In this document: one piece after another, positions 41,201-49,387 of the stretch
How the letters are laid out: every line of letters begins with the position of its first letter
How positions within the stretch are numbered: the first letter of the stretch is position 1
Source: Rhodococcus sp. 4CII
Lineage (GTDB): Bacteria > Actinomycetota > Actinomycetes > Mycobacteriales > Mycobacteriaceae
NCBI RefSeq assembly: GCF_014256275.1
Contig: NZ_JACCFE010000002.1
Span: 6,274,001-6,338,000 of the forward strand
Reading direction: 5' to 3'
DNA length: 64,000 nt
Program-made: the position numbers and the translations under genes
Notes under the pieces: generated by a model
Told to the model about the DNA's origin: nothing
The model's input: the letters and a program-made list of their open reading frames with translations, nothing else
The model's database searches: none

Positions 41201-41685
41201 TGACGGCGGAAGCCGTCGTGGTGCCCGAGGTCGAGGAGGCCGTCGTCGCCGAGGCTGTGGTGGAAGAGCCAGTGGTGGAAGAGCCTGTGGTGGCAGAGCC
41301 TGCGGTCCGGGAATCTGCGACCCCGACGGCTCCGGTCGCCGAGGCGCCGGAACCCGTCGTGCAGCGTGAGCCGGAGCCGGTCACACCGGAGGCGATCACA
41401 CCGGAGCAGGCGGCCCCGGCGCGGCGCCGGAGTCGTCGGGTGTCGAGGGCGGCGGCCGCGCCGGTGTCCGAAACCCCGAGTGCGGGCACCGTGTTCGTGA
41501 TCCCGACACCGGAGCACGATGTGGAGCACGCACCGGAACCGGAACCGGCCATGTCGGCGTCGACCGTGAGCGGACCGTCGGCACCATCGCCCGACGGTGC
41601 GGATGCGCAGGCCGCACCGCGTAAGCCGCGTCGCCGCCGCGCCGCGGCGCGTCCGGCGGGTCCGCCGGTGGACGCCGACAACTGA
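38281..41685 (+). CDS. rne: Ribonuclease E/G family endoribonuclease
   Basis: 1134-residue RNase E. Residues about 28-80 are an IF2-N-like module (MRVHALAKLMGVTSKQVLAE). Residues 80-430 are a low-complexity Ala/Pro/Glu region with arginine-rich blocks (RRRRRGRRGRGRGRG). The catalytic core follows: S1 domain about 440-540, 5'-sensor, and a DNase I-like domain with metal aspartates in VVDVNTGKFTG (about 743) and VVDFIDM (about 787). A zinc-link CEHC sits at about 845. The C-terminal tail is acidic with Glu-Pro-Val repeats and basic patches, a degradosome-type scaffold. GTG 38281 follows GAGGAG. Confidence 0.95.
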   Translation: MADQAPPTNSEPNDTAAAGSAVPDLPEKMRVHALAKLMGVTSKQVLAEAAALGLELRSAQSSLQRDMAYRVYAALSPAETAPEVPAAPAEAPAEPVAAEPVAEPAVEVAPEPIAPDVAEEAVAEQAAAPEAPAEEAPAPEADKAPEAPAEEAAPSEAALAPDLFTTASYQVEAPAAEPAEATPPAVSQVPLFLQPDLAAVETPPRRRRSRRDAGTPDVTTEQPPAPETRDEVAEPAKTADTGTADTESDESDVDGDQPRRRRRGRRGRGRGRGEQPNEQDTDTETDGAEAEESARETAPEEKSADKAGREPEDKPKKDSDEKPADAEQADTDQAGEDETGEGDSDGSSRRRRRRRRRKSGGESGETTSEDDPPNTVVHEREPRNKSRSKDEVQGITGSTRLEAKRQRRRDGRDAGRRRPPILTESEFLARREAVDRVMVVRDRIATGQPHATTQVAVLEDGVLVEHFVTTSASASMVGNVYLGRVQNVLPSMEAAFIDIGRGRNGVLYAGEVNWEAAGLGGNSRKIEQALKPGDQVLVQVSKDPVGHKGARLTTQISLAGRFLVYVPGGTSTGISRKLPDTERKRLKDILRDIVPADAGVIIRTASEGVSEEELARDVKRLQDQWAGIETQAAKAESGKSGNPQALYEEPDLLVKVIRDLFNEDFSKLVIEGEKAWSTVESYIKSVAPDLLPRLEQHTSHNSIDVFEAHRIDEQLAKALDRKVWLPSGGTLVIDRTEAMTVVDVNTGKFTGAGGNLEETVTRNNLEAAEEIVRQMRLRDIGGMIVVDFIDMVLESNRDLVLRRLTEALGRDRTRHQVSEVTSLGLVQMTRKKLGTGLVEAFSTTCEHCHGRGIIVHAEPIEVKTSEDSGSRGSSRGGDSGGSRKKRGRDKSSGGDTSQPAAHDETPTVDATVKRAHPVALAMAHHHHEEEASHAHPAPESEPVAAAAEQPAAETAPTADVPGIEEAVAEAPAAVTAEAVVVPEVEEAVVAEAVVEEPVVEEPVVAEPAVRESATPTAPVAEAPEPVVQREPEPVTPEAITPEQAAPARRRSRRVSRAAAAPVSETPSAGTVFVIPTPEHDVEHAPEPEPAMSASTVSGPSAPSPDGADAQAAPRKPRRRRAAARPAGPPVDADN

Positions 41686-41697
41686 CGAGGGACCTCG

Positions 41698-41739
41698 GGA
41701 AGGCAATCGGCACCGGTTTGTACGGAACGGTTGCCTTCC
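41698..41739 (+). terminator. Hairpin after rne
   Basis: GGAAGGCAA (41698-41706) pairs with TTGCCTTCC (41731-41739) around a 24-base loop, 13 bases after the rne stop. There is little T-run, so it may act as an RNA-processing or weak termination signal. The rest of 41686-41891 holds the rplU promoter region, with no gene. Confidence 0.5.
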
Positions 41740-41891
41740 TGTAACCTTGACCAGTCGCTACTCGGCGATGAAGGTCAGCTGTGCCCTCACCTGTGAAGGC
41801 TGCGCGACCTCGACCGAGCTAGCCGTCACACCAGACCAGTCGCGCACACTGTGGCGCGAGCAAGTTCGAAGAAGCAAGGGGTAGCCCTCCG

Positions 41892-42203
41892 ATGGCAACG
41901 TACGCGATCGTCAAGACCGGCGGAAAGCAGTACAAGGTCGCTGTTGGTGACCTCGTCAAGGTCGAGAAGATCGAGGGTGAGCCCGGCACTGCTGTCTCGC
42001 TTGCTCCCGTTCTCGTCGTCGACGGATCCGATCTGACGACCGACGCCGACAAGCTGGCCAAGATTTCGGTCACGGGTGAGGTCGTCGAGCACACCAAGGG
42101 CCCGAAGATCCGGATCCACAAGTTCAAGAACAAGACCGGCTACCACAAGCGTCAGGGCCACAGGCAGAAGCTGACGGTCCTCAAGGTCACCGGTATCAAG
42201 TAG
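41892..42203 (+). CDS. rplU: 50S ribosomal protein L21
   Basis: 103-residue L21 of normal length, beginning MATYAIVKTGGKQYKVAVGD and ending with the basic tail KTGYHKRQGHRQKLTVLKVT that contacts 23S rRNA. It is first of the rplU-rpmA pair, 42 bases before rpmA. The leader upstream may hold regulatory structure, but I see no defined L21-type site. Confidence 0.98.
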   Translation: MATYAIVKTGGKQYKVAVGDLVKVEKIEGEPGTAVSLAPVLVVDGSDLTTDADKLAKISVTGEVVEHTKGPKIRIHKFKNKTGYHKRQGHRQKLTVLKVTGIK

Positions 42204-42245
42204 CTAGAGCTTCAGAGCTGATTTCACCCGAGGAGGGTCAAGAAC

Positions 42246-42509
42246 ATGGCACATAAGAAGGGTGCATCCAGCTCCCGTAACGGTCGCGATTCCAATGCTC
42301 AGCGACTCGGCGTGAAGCGTTTCGGCGGCCAGTCCGTCAGCGCCGGCGAGATCCTGGTGCGTCAGCGCGGAACCCACTTCCACCCCGGCGTCAACGTCGG
42401 CCGTGGCGGCGACGACACGCTCTTCGCGCTCTCCGCCGGTGCTGTCGAGTTCGGCACCAAGCGTGGACGCAAGACCGTGAACATCGTTCCGGCGGCGGCA
42501 GAGGCCTAG
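42246..42509 (+). CDS. rpmA: 50S ribosomal protein L27
   Basis: 87-residue L27. It starts MAHKKGASSSRNGRDSNAQR, so the flexible N-terminal arm that reaches the peptidyl-transferase centre is present without the Firmicutes-type cleaved extension. GRGGDDTLFALSAG is the conserved core. ATG 42246 follows GAGGAGG. A strong terminator follows. Confidence 0.98.
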   Translation: MAHKKGASSSRNGRDSNAQRLGVKRFGGQSVSAGEILVRQRGTHFHPGVNVGRGGDDTLFALSAGAVEFGTKRGRKTVNIVPAAAEA

Positions 42510-42557
42510 TCCTGCCGCGAGTATGCATCGTCCCGTGAGGGGCGTTTCAAGCTCCCA

Positions 42558-42608
42558 AATAGGGGCGGACCTGGGTCGAGATACCCGGTCCGCCCCTATT
42601 GTTTGTTT
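42558..42608 (+). terminator. Rho-independent terminator after rpmA
   Basis: AATAGGGGCGGACC (42558-42571) pairs perfectly with GGTCCGCCCCTATT (42587-42600), with an inner GGGT/ACCC pair, followed by a T-rich tail TTGTTTGTTT (42599-42608). Confidence 0.9.
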
Positions 42609-42652
42609 CAGAGTGAGATCAACACAATTGACTGAGGAAGGATCCGGCAGTC

Positions 42653-44113
42653 ATGTCCCGATTCATTGACCGCGTCGTGCTGCACGTCAGCGCCGGAAAA
42701 GGCGGCAATGGCTGCGCCTCCGTACACCGGGAGAAGTTCAAACCGCTCGGTGGCCCGGACGGCGGCAACGGCGGGCGTGGCGGTGACGTCGTCCTCGAGG
42801 TGGACGGCAACGTCCACACCCTCCTCGACTTCCATTTCCACCCCCACGCGAAGGCCACCAACGGCAAGCAGGGTATGGGCAGCAATCGCGACGGCGCCCA
42901 GGGTGACGACCTGATCCTCAAGGTCCCCGACGGCACCGTCGTGCTCGACGAGGACGGCCGCGTCCTCGCCGACCTCATCGGTGTCGGCACCCGTTTCGAG
43001 GCCGCCCAGGGTGGCCGCGGCGGGCTCGGAAACGCTGCCCTGTCCTCCAAGGCGCGCAAAGCGCCGGGCTTCGCCCTCCTCGGTGAAGACGGTGTGGAGC
43101 GCGAACTCGTCCTCGAGTTGAAATCGGTGGCCGATGTGGGGCTCGTCGGATTCCCGTCGGCGGGCAAGTCCTCGCTCGTGTCCGTCCTCTCGGCTGCGAA
43201 GCCGAAGATCGCCGACTATCCGTTCACCACCCTCGTCCCGAACCTCGGTGTCGTCTCGAGCGGCGACACCACGTTCACGGTGGCCGACGTGCCCGGGCTC
43301 ATCCCCGGCGCCAGCGACGGCCGCGGGCTAGGACTGGACTTCCTGCGTCACCTCGAGCGGTGCGCCGTGCTGGCCCACGTCGTCGATTGCGCGACCCTCG
43401 ACCCCGGCCGCGATCCGATCTCCGACATCGATGCGCTCGAGGCCGAACTCGCGGCGTACAGGGGCGCGCTGTCCGGGGACACCGGACTCGGCGATCTCGC
43501 CGACCGCCCTCGCATCGTGATCCTGAACAAGGCCGACGTGCCGGAGGCGGCCGAGCTGGCCGAGATGGTGACGCCCGACCTCGAGGCCCGCGGGTGGCCG
43601 ATCTTCACGATCTCGGCGGTCAGCCGAGAAGGATTGCGTCCCTTGACGTTCGCGTTGGCGAAGCTGGTCGCGGACTACCGTGAGGCGCACCCGAAGGCAG
43701 CGCCGAAGCGTCAGGTGATCCGTCCCGTGATCGCCAACGAGAACAGCTTCAGCGTCGTCGCCGACCCCGAGATTCCCGGCGGGTTCATCGTCCGCGGTAC
43801 GCGGCCGGAGCGCTGGGTGCGGCAGACGCAGTTCGACAACGACGAGGCCGTGGGTTACCTCGCAGACCGCCTCGCGCGGCTCGGTGTGGAAACCGAACTG
43901 GTCAAGCAGGGCGCGGAACCGGGCGCGTCCGTCACGATCGGCGACGTGAGCTTCGACTGGGAGCCGCAGACACCCGCCGGCGTGGACCTCACCCGCACCG
44001 GGCGCGGCACCGACCCGCGTCTCGACCAGGTGGAGCGCATCGGCGCCACCGAACGCAAACACGCATCCAGGGTCCGTCGCGGTCTCGAGGGCCTCGACCC
44101 CGAAGACCAGTGA
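42653..44113 (+). CDS. obg: GTPase Obg/CgtA
   Basis: 486-residue Obg GTPase that associates with the large ribosomal subunit. The N-terminal Obg fold (1-158) has the glycine-rich stretches GGPDGGNGGRGGDV and AAQGGRGGLGN. The G domain follows with G1 GFPSAGKSS (about 166), G3 DVPGLIPGA, and G4 NKAD. The actinobacterial OCT domain spans about 345-430. ATG 42653 follows GAGGAAGGA. The stop overlaps proB by GTGA. Confidence 0.97.
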   Translation: MSRFIDRVVLHVSAGKGGNGCASVHREKFKPLGGPDGGNGGRGGDVVLEVDGNVHTLLDFHFHPHAKATNGKQGMGSNRDGAQGDDLILKVPDGTVVLDEDGRVLADLIGVGTRFEAAQGGRGGLGNAALSSKARKAPGFALLGEDGVERELVLELKSVADVGLVGFPSAGKSSLVSVLSAAKPKIADYPFTTLVPNLGVVSSGDTTFTVADVPGLIPGASDGRGLGLDFLRHLERCAVLAHVVDCATLDPGRDPISDIDALEAELAAYRGALSGDTGLGDLADRPRIVILNKADVPEAAELAEMVTPDLEARGWPIFTISAVSREGLRPLTFALAKLVADYREAHPKAAPKRQVIRPVIANENSFSVVADPEIPGGFIVRGTRPERWVRQTQFDNDEAVGYLADRLARLGVETELVKQGAEPGASVTIGDVSFDWEPQTPAGVDLTRTGRGTDPRLDQVERIGATERKHASRVRRGLEGLDPEDQ

Positions 44114-45210
44114 GCGCCACCCGGCGCACGGTCGCGTCGGCGGGCAGCATTGTCGTGAAGATCGGATCGTCCGCGCTGACCAGCCTGGTCGGCGGGCTCG
44201 ACGTCGGTCGACTCGACGCGCTGGCCGACGCAATCGAAGCACGGATGCGTGCCGGTTCCGACGTGGTCGTCGTGTCCTCCGGGGCCGTCGGCGCGGGCCT
44301 GGCCCCGCTCGGGCTGACCAGGCGGCCACGCGACCTGGCGACGAAACAGGCCGCCGCGAGCGTGGGCCAGCTGGCGCTGGCCCACGCCTGGGGCACGTCG
44401 TTCGCCCGGTACGGGCGCACGGTCGGGCAGGTGCTCCTCACCGCGGACGACATCGCCCGCCGCGCACAGCACCGCAACGCGCAACGCACTCTCGACCGCC
44501 TGCGCGCCCTGCATGCGGTCGCGATCGTCAACGAAAACGACACCGTCGCCACGGCGGAGCTGCGATTCGGCGACAACGACCGGCTCGCGGCGCTCGTCGC
44601 GCACCTGGTCGGCGCCGACGCGCTCGTGCTGCTGTCGGATGTCGACGGGCTGTACGACGGCGACCCCCGCAAGGGCAACGCGACGCTGATTCCCGAAGTG
44701 AACAGCCCCGAGGATCTCGACGGGGTGGTCGCGGGCTCGGGCGGCGCCCTCGGCACCGGCGGCATGGCATCCAAGCTGTCGGCCGCGCGCCTCGCGGCCG
44801 ATGCCGGGGTGCCGGTCCTGCTCGCCGCTGCCTCGGACGCCGGGTCGGCGCTGCGGGACGCCGGGGTGGGGACCGCGTTCGCGGCCCGGCCGTCGCGATT
44901 GTCGGCGCGCAAGTTCTGGGTGCGTCACGCCGCGGACGAGCAGGGGATCCTGCACATCGACGAGGGTGCGGTCCGCGCCGTCGTCACCAAGCGGCGCTCG
45001 CTGCTGCCCGCGGGCATCACCGGGGTGTCGGGGCGGTTCTACGGCGGTGACGTCGTGTCACTCCTCGGCCCCGAGGAACGCCCGGTGGCCAGGGGAGTGG
45101 TGGCCTACGACTCCGCGGAGATCAGCGACATCCTGGGCAAGTCGACGCAGGAACTGCCCGCCGAGATGCAGCGTCCCGTGGTCCACGCCGACGACCTGGT
45201 GCCGCTCTGA
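44110..45210 (+). CDS. proB: Glutamate 5-kinase
   Basis: 366-residue amino acid kinase that starts proline synthesis. IVVKIGSSALTS is the ATP/substrate loop, VVVSSGAVGAGL and NENDTVATAELRFGDND are family blocks. Residues about 280-366 form a PUA domain. GTG 44110 overlaps obg. Its partner proA lies 10 kb away at 55377 on the same strand, separated by a minus-strand island. Confidence 0.96.
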   Translation: MSATRRTVASAGSIVVKIGSSALTSLVGGLDVGRLDALADAIEARMRAGSDVVVVSSGAVGAGLAPLGLTRRPRDLATKQAAASVGQLALAHAWGTSFARYGRTVGQVLLTADDIARRAQHRNAQRTLDRLRALHAVAIVNENDTVATAELRFGDNDRLAALVAHLVGADALVLLSDVDGLYDGDPRKGNATLIPEVNSPEDLDGVVAGSGGALGTGGMASKLSAARLAADAGVPVLLAAASDAGSALRDAGVGTAFAARPSRLSARKFWVRHAADEQGILHIDEGAVRAVVTKRRSLLPAGITGVSGRFYGGDVVSLLGPEERPVARGVVAYDSAEISDILGKSTQELPAEMQRPVVHADDLVPL

Positions 45211-45221
45211 CGCGCTGACGC

Positions 45222-46049
45222 TCAGGCGGGCAGCGCGGACGACGCGTCGAGCAGCGCGGTGAGTGCCTCCGAGCAGCCGGCGTGGACGGTGAGTGTGGCG
45301 AACTCGTCGCCGCGCGTCGTCCCCCGGTTGACGATGACGATCGGGATTCCGAGTTTCGCGGCGCGGCGGACGAACCGCAGTCCCGACATGACCGTGAGCG
45401 ACGACCCGGCCACCAGCAGCGCCTCGGCCTCGTCCACCACGGCGTACGCGGCGGCCACCCTCGCTTTCGGCACGGATTCGCCGAAGTAGACGATGTCGGG
45501 TTTGAGCAGTCCGCCGCACGCCTCGCAGTCGACCATCCGGAAATGCCCGGTGCTGGTGATCACCGCGTCGGCGTCCGGTGCGATCTCCACTCCCATTGTG
45601 GCAGCGACGGTTTCGGCGAAACCGGGGTTGGCCCGCTCGAGCCGGTCGGCGAGCGTCGCGCGCGAGATCAGGGCGTCGCAGTTCAGGCACCGGACCTGGG
45701 CGTACGTGCCGTGCAGGTCGATCACCCGGCGACTGCCTGCCTTCGTGTGCAGGAGGTCGACGTTCTGTGTGATGACCGCGCTCGCGACGCCCGCCCGTTC
45801 GAGGCCCGCCAGGGCGCGATGCCCGGTGTTGGGCCGCGCGGCGTCCATGTGCCGCCATCCCACGTGGTTCCGCGCCCAGTAGTGGCGGCGGAACTCGGGG
45901 TCACCGGTGAATTGCTGGAACGTCATGGGATTGCGCGGCGGCGAATCCGGGCCCCGGTAGTCGGGGATACCGGAATCCGTCGAGATGCCGGCGCCGGTGA
46001 TCACACACAGCCGCCGGCCGCCGAGTACGTCGATCAGTCGGTCGAACAC
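45222..46049 (-). CDS. SIR2-family NAD-dependent protein deacylase
   Basis: 275-residue sirtuin. The NAD-binding segment is VITGAGISTDSGIPDYRG, followed by TQNVDLLHTKAGS (catalytic His in DLHGTYA). A complete zinc site CLNC/CEAC lies in the small domain, and LVAGSSLTVMSGL near the C-terminus closes the Rossmann fold. Start GTG 46047-46049. It converges on proB and is the last gene of the minus-strand island. Targets are unknown; acetyl-CoA synthetase is a common one in bacteria. Confidence 0.92.
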   Translation of the reverse strand: MFDRLIDVLGGRRLCVITGAGISTDSGIPDYRGPDSPPRNPMTFQQFTGDPEFRRHYWARNHVGWRHMDAARPNTGHRALAGLERAGVASAVITQNVDLLHTKAGSRRVIDLHGTYAQVRCLNCDALISRATLADRLERANPGFAETVAATMGVEIAPDADAVITSTGHFRMVDCEACGGLLKPDIVYFGESVPKARVAAAYAVVDEAEALLVAGSSLTVMSGLRFVRRAAKLGIPIVIVNRGTTRGDEFATLTVHAGCSEALTALLDASSALPA

Positions 46050-46070
46050 GCACTCCAGAGTAGCGAAAGC

Positions 46071-47006
46071 TCAGTATCCGACGACAGGATCGATCAGCGC
46101 GGTGAGATTCTCGCCCGCGACGAAACGAGTCACGTTCAGTGCCACGTGCTCGGCGAACGCCGGCGGACGGACCGACGGCGGGTTGGAATCGTGCGGGGTG
46201 ATGATCACGTTGGGCAGGTCCCACAGCGGGTGACCGTCGGGAAGCGGCTCCGGATCGGTGACGTCGAGCCCCGCTCCGCCGATGGTGTTGTCCCGCAGCG
46301 CCTTCACCAACGCGTTGGTGTGGACGAGGGAGCCGCGCGCCACGTTGATCACCCACGCGGTCGGCTTCATCTGGGCGAATTCCGCGGCACCGACCAGATG
46401 GTGTGTGGCGTCGGTGGCGGGAGCGCCGAGCACGAAGTGATCCGCGCGGGCCCACACCTCGCCCAGGCGGGTGGTGGGGAGTGTCTCGATCGCGCCCGGT
46501 ACGGGGCTGCCGGAGCGGTTCACCGCGATGACGTCGGCCCCGACACCCGCGAGCATCGGGATCAGCGCCTTGCCGATGCCGCCGGCACCCACGATGGCGA
46601 CCGTGGTGCCCCGCAGGGTACCGATCTTCGAGAAGAACTCCTGTTGGCGCCAGGTCTTCGCCTCGAGGTGCTCGGGAAGTGCCCGCACCCCGGCCAGCAG
46701 CAGCGTCAGCGCGTGCTCGGCGACGGTGGCGGCGAACGCGCCCGCCGCGGACGTCCACAGCACAGTGGAGTCGGGTCTGATCACCTTCGCGGCGAACCAC
46801 TCCTCGACGCCCGCGGAGTTCAGTTGCACCCAGCGGATGTTTCCGGGCAACGGGTCCGGGAACCCGATCGGACCGGTGGTCCAGACCAGGGCGTCAGCGG
46901 ACTCGAGGGGGGCGACACGGGCACCGCCCCGGCGCACCGCATCCTCGAGGAGCGGGTCCGGGGCGGGTCCGATGGCTATGGCTGGAACAGCAGCGTCGAC
47001 GACCAT
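46071..47006 (-). CDS. D-isomer-specific 2-hydroxyacid dehydrogenase
   Basis: 311-residue dehydrogenase. The NAD loop is VAIVGAGGIGKALIPMLAG (about residues 135-153). The catalytic Arg lies in NVARGSLVHT, the Glu in TDPEPLPDGHP and the His in ITPHDSNP, so the active site is intact. It starts nine bases after the ectC stop on the same strand and so probably belongs to the ectABC transcript, in the slot often taken by ectoine hydroxylase ectD. Substrate not determined. Confidence 0.88.
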   Translation of the reverse strand: MVVDAAVPAIAIGPAPDPLLEDAVRRGGARVAPLESADALVWTTGPIGFPDPLPGNIRWVQLNSAGVEEWFAAKVIRPDSTVLWTSAAGAFAATVAEHALTLLLAGVRALPEHLEAKTWRQQEFFSKIGTLRGTTVAIVGAGGIGKALIPMLAGVGADVIAVNRSGSPVPGAIETLPTTRLGEVWARADHFVLGAPATDATHHLVGAAEFAQMKPTAWVINVARGSLVHTNALVKALRDNTIGGAGLDVTDPEPLPDGHPLWDLPNVIITPHDSNPPSVRPPAFAEHVALNVTRFVAGENLTALIDPVVGY

Positions 47007-47015
47007 GGGTCGAAC

Positions 47016-47414
47016 TTACGCGGGAACCTCGATCAAGGGGTAGACACCATTTTCGTCGTGGACCTCACGGCCGGTGACGGGCGGGTTGAACACGCACAGC
47101 ATGCGCATCTCGGTGTCGGGCTCCACGCGATGACGCTCGTGACCGTTGAGCAGGTACATCGAACCGGGGCCGAGTTCGTAGACCTTGTCGTTGTCGAGGT
47201 CGATCAATTTGCCGGTTCCCTCGACGAGCCAGACGGCCTCGACGTGGTTGGCGTAGTGGAACTCGTTGACCGAACCCGCTTTGATCGTGGTCTCGTGGAA
47301 CGAGAAACCCACTTTGTCGCCGCCGAGGATGATGCGCTTGCTGCGCCAGTTGCCGTCCTCGCTGGTGATGTCGCGCTCGGTGTCGGTGATCTCTGCGGTG
47401 GTGCGAACGATCAT
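47016..47414 (-). CDS. ectC: Ectoine synthase
   Basis: 132-residue cupin of normal length that closes N-gamma-acetyl-diaminobutyrate to ectoine. The metal and substrate region HYANHVEAVWLVEGTGKLI and the later GSMYLLNGHERHRVEP are typical EctC segments. ATG 47412-47414 follows AGAGAGGA. It lies 19 bases after ectB in ectABC order. Confidence 0.96.
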   Translation of the reverse strand: MIVRTTAEITDTERDITSEDGNWRSKRIILGGDKVGFSFHETTIKAGSVNEFHYANHVEAVWLVEGTGKLIDLDNDKVYELGPGSMYLLNGHERHRVEPDTEMRMLCVFNPPVTGREVHDENGVYPLIEVPA

Positions 47415-47433
47415 GGAAGTGTCAGTCCTCTCT

Positions 47434-48696
47434 CTAGCTGCAAACCTTGCTGGTGGCGTCGGCGAGAATCGCGAGGCCGTGGTCCAGTTCCTCGTCGGTG
47501 ATGGTGAGCGCCGGCAGGAGCTTGACCACCTCGTCGGACGGGCCGGAGGTCTCCGCGAGCAGTCCTTCGTCGAACGCGAGTGCGCACACCTTGCCCGCCT
47601 TCTCCGGCTCGTCGAACACGAGGCCCTGGACGAGACCGCGGCCGCGGGTGGAGACGGAGCCGTCGAACTGGTTCGCCAGGTCGGTGAACGCCTGGTGGAT
47701 CTTGTCGCCCTTGGCCAGCGTCGACTCGTGCAGGGTGTCGTCGGACCAGTAGTGGTCCAGGGCGACCTTCGACGTGACGAACGACGGGTTGTTGCCGCGG
47801 AACGTGCCGTTGTGCTCGCCCGGGCCCCACACGTCGAGTTCGCGCTTGAACAGCGTCAGCGCCATCGGGAGGCCGTAGCCGCCGATCGACTTCGACAGGC
47901 ACACGATATCCGGAGTGATGCCCGCGATCTCGAACGAGAAGAACGGGCCGGTGCGTCCGCACCCCATCTGCACGTCGTCGACGATCAGCAGGATGTCGCG
48001 CTCGGCGCACAGGTCGGCGAGGGCACGCAGCCACTCGGGACGGGCGACGTTGACGCCGCCCTCACCCTGCACGGTCTCGACGATTACGGCGGCCGGCCGG
48101 TTCAGGCCACTGCCCGAGTCGTCGAGCACCCGGGAGAACCAGTGGAAGTCCTCGGTGACTCCGTCGAAGTAGTTGTCGAACGGCATCGGGGTGGCGTGCA
48201 CCAGCGGGATACCGGCGCCGGCACGCTTCATCGAGTTACCGGTGACCGACAGGGCGCCGAGTGTCATCCCGTGAAAAGCGTTCGTGAAGTTGATGATCGA
48301 CGAACGACCGGTGACCTTGCGGGCCAATTTCAGGGCGGCCTCGACCGTGTTGGTGCCGGTGGGTCCGGGGAACTGGACCTTGTAGTCGAGACCTCGCGGT
48401 TTCAAGATCTTGTCCTCGAATGTCTCGAGCAGTTCGCGTTTGGCCACGGTCGACATGTCGAGACCGTGCGTGATGCCGTCGCCGACGATGTAGTCGACCA
48501 GCGCCGACTTCAGGACCGGGTTGTTGTGGCCGTAGTTCAGCGAACCGGCGCCGGCGAAGAAATCGAGGTAGTCGCGGCCGTTCTCGTCGCGGATCCACGA
48601 TCCCGACGCCGACTCGAAGACGGCGGGCCAGCCGCGGCTGTAGCTGCGAACCTCGGACTCGAGGCTCTCGAAGATGTTCATATCAAAAGTAGTCAT
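47434..48696 (-). CDS. ectB: Diaminobutyrate-2-oxoglutarate transaminase
   Basis: 420-residue class III aminotransferase. The pyridoxal-phosphate lysine is in CLSKSIGGYGLPMA. VDDVQMGCGRTGPFF holds the cofactor aspartate, and FPGPTGTNTVEAALKLAR is the phosphate-binding region. It converts aspartate semialdehyde to L-2,4-diaminobutyrate for ectoine. It is 27 bases after ectA. Confidence 0.96.
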   Translation of the reverse strand: MTTFDMNIFESLESEVRSYSRGWPAVFESASGSWIRDENGRDYLDFFAGAGSLNYGHNNPVLKSALVDYIVGDGITHGLDMSTVAKRELLETFEDKILKPRGLDYKVQFPGPTGTNTVEAALKLARKVTGRSSIINFTNAFHGMTLGALSVTGNSMKRAGAGIPLVHATPMPFDNYFDGVTEDFHWFSRVLDDSGSGLNRPAAVIVETVQGEGGVNVARPEWLRALADLCAERDILLIVDDVQMGCGRTGPFFSFEIAGITPDIVCLSKSIGGYGLPMALTLFKRELDVWGPGEHNGTFRGNNPSFVTSKVALDHYWSDDTLHESTLAKGDKIHQAFTDLANQFDGSVSTRGRGLVQGLVFDEPEKAGKVCALAFDEGLLAETSGPSDEVVKLLPALTITDEELDHGLAILADATSKVCS

Positions 48697-48723
48697 GTTG
48701 CTGCATTCCTCCGGGGCATGCTC

Positions 48724-49260
48724 TTAGCCGATCGTGTACAGATCTTCGGCTTCGTGTCCATCGGGAAAATCGTTAGGGGAGAACAGATCTTGCTTGTTGA
48801 TCGCCGTATCTCGGCGACGCGCCAATGCGGTGAACAGCGCGATCGACGCTTCGTTGTCGGGGCTGATCGTCGTCTCGAGGTGGGTAATACCTTCGGGTGC
48901 AAGTCGATCGAGCAACGCGCTCAGCATGCGACCGGCAATTCCCTTGCCACGCTGGTCTGCGTCTACGGCAACTTGCCAGACGAACAGCGTCGCTGGGGAT
49001 TCGGGACGGATGAACCCCGTGACGAACCCCACGACGCGCTCGTCGACGACTGCGACGACCGACGAGCGGCTGAAATCTCTACACCACAACAGGTATGCGT
49101 AGCTCGAATTGAGGTCGAGCACTTCCGTGTTCCTGGCGATCTCCCAGAGCCGGACTCCGTCAGTGATCTCTGGACTTCTGAACAACACCGCGTCCGGCGC
49201 GGTGGTCGGGTTGGCACTCTTCTGAACAGGCGTCATTGGAAATTCGAACCTAACAACCAT
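48724..49260 (-). CDS. ectA: L-2,4-diaminobutyrate acetyltransferase
   Basis: 178-residue GNAT enzyme that acetylates diaminobutyrate at the gamma position. The EctA-specific substrate segment LDLNSSYAYLLWCRDFS and the acetyl-CoA loop VDADQRGKGIAGRMLSALLD are clear. Start choice is uncertain: ATG 49258-49260 (used here), ATG 49234-49236 or GTG 49273-49275 all lack an ideal ribosome site. It heads ectABC. Its promoter lies in the gap after recQ and overlaps a CRP/GlxR-like site. Confidence 0.94.
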   Translation of the reverse strand: MVVRFEFPMTPVQKSANPTTAPDAVLFRSPEITDGVRLWEIARNTEVLDLNSSYAYLLWCRDFSRSSVVAVVDERVVGFVTGFIRPESPATLFVWQVAVDADQRGKGIAGRMLSALLDRLAPEGITHLETTISPDNEASIALFTALARRRDTAINKQDLFSPNDFPDGHEAEDLYTIG

Positions 49261-49331
49261 CCCCTTCGATTTCACGTGCCTCGCGAAATTGGACAGTTCA
49301 GGTGGCGGAGCTTTGCAGGTGAGACGTGCAA

Positions 49332-49373
49332 AGTGATGCTCATCACATTATGTAACTCTTGGGTAAACCGCAA
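49332..49373 (-). promoter_or_regulatory. ectA promoter with an overlapping CRP/GlxR-like site
   Basis: On the minus strand TTGCGG (49368-49373), 17 bases, TAATGT (49345-49350) is a good promoter for ectABC. TGTGATGAGCATCACT (49332-49347) differs by one base from the CRP/GlxR pattern TGTGA-N6-TCACA and overlaps the end of the -10 box, a position that normally represses. Confidence 0.6.
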
Positions 49374-49387
49374 GCGACACACTTCGC

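Noticed and set aside
38506..41706. A 1066-codon open frame antisense to rne
   Set aside because: It follows the low-complexity GC-rich codons of rne in reverse, has no ribosome site or recognisable domain, and rne is certain.
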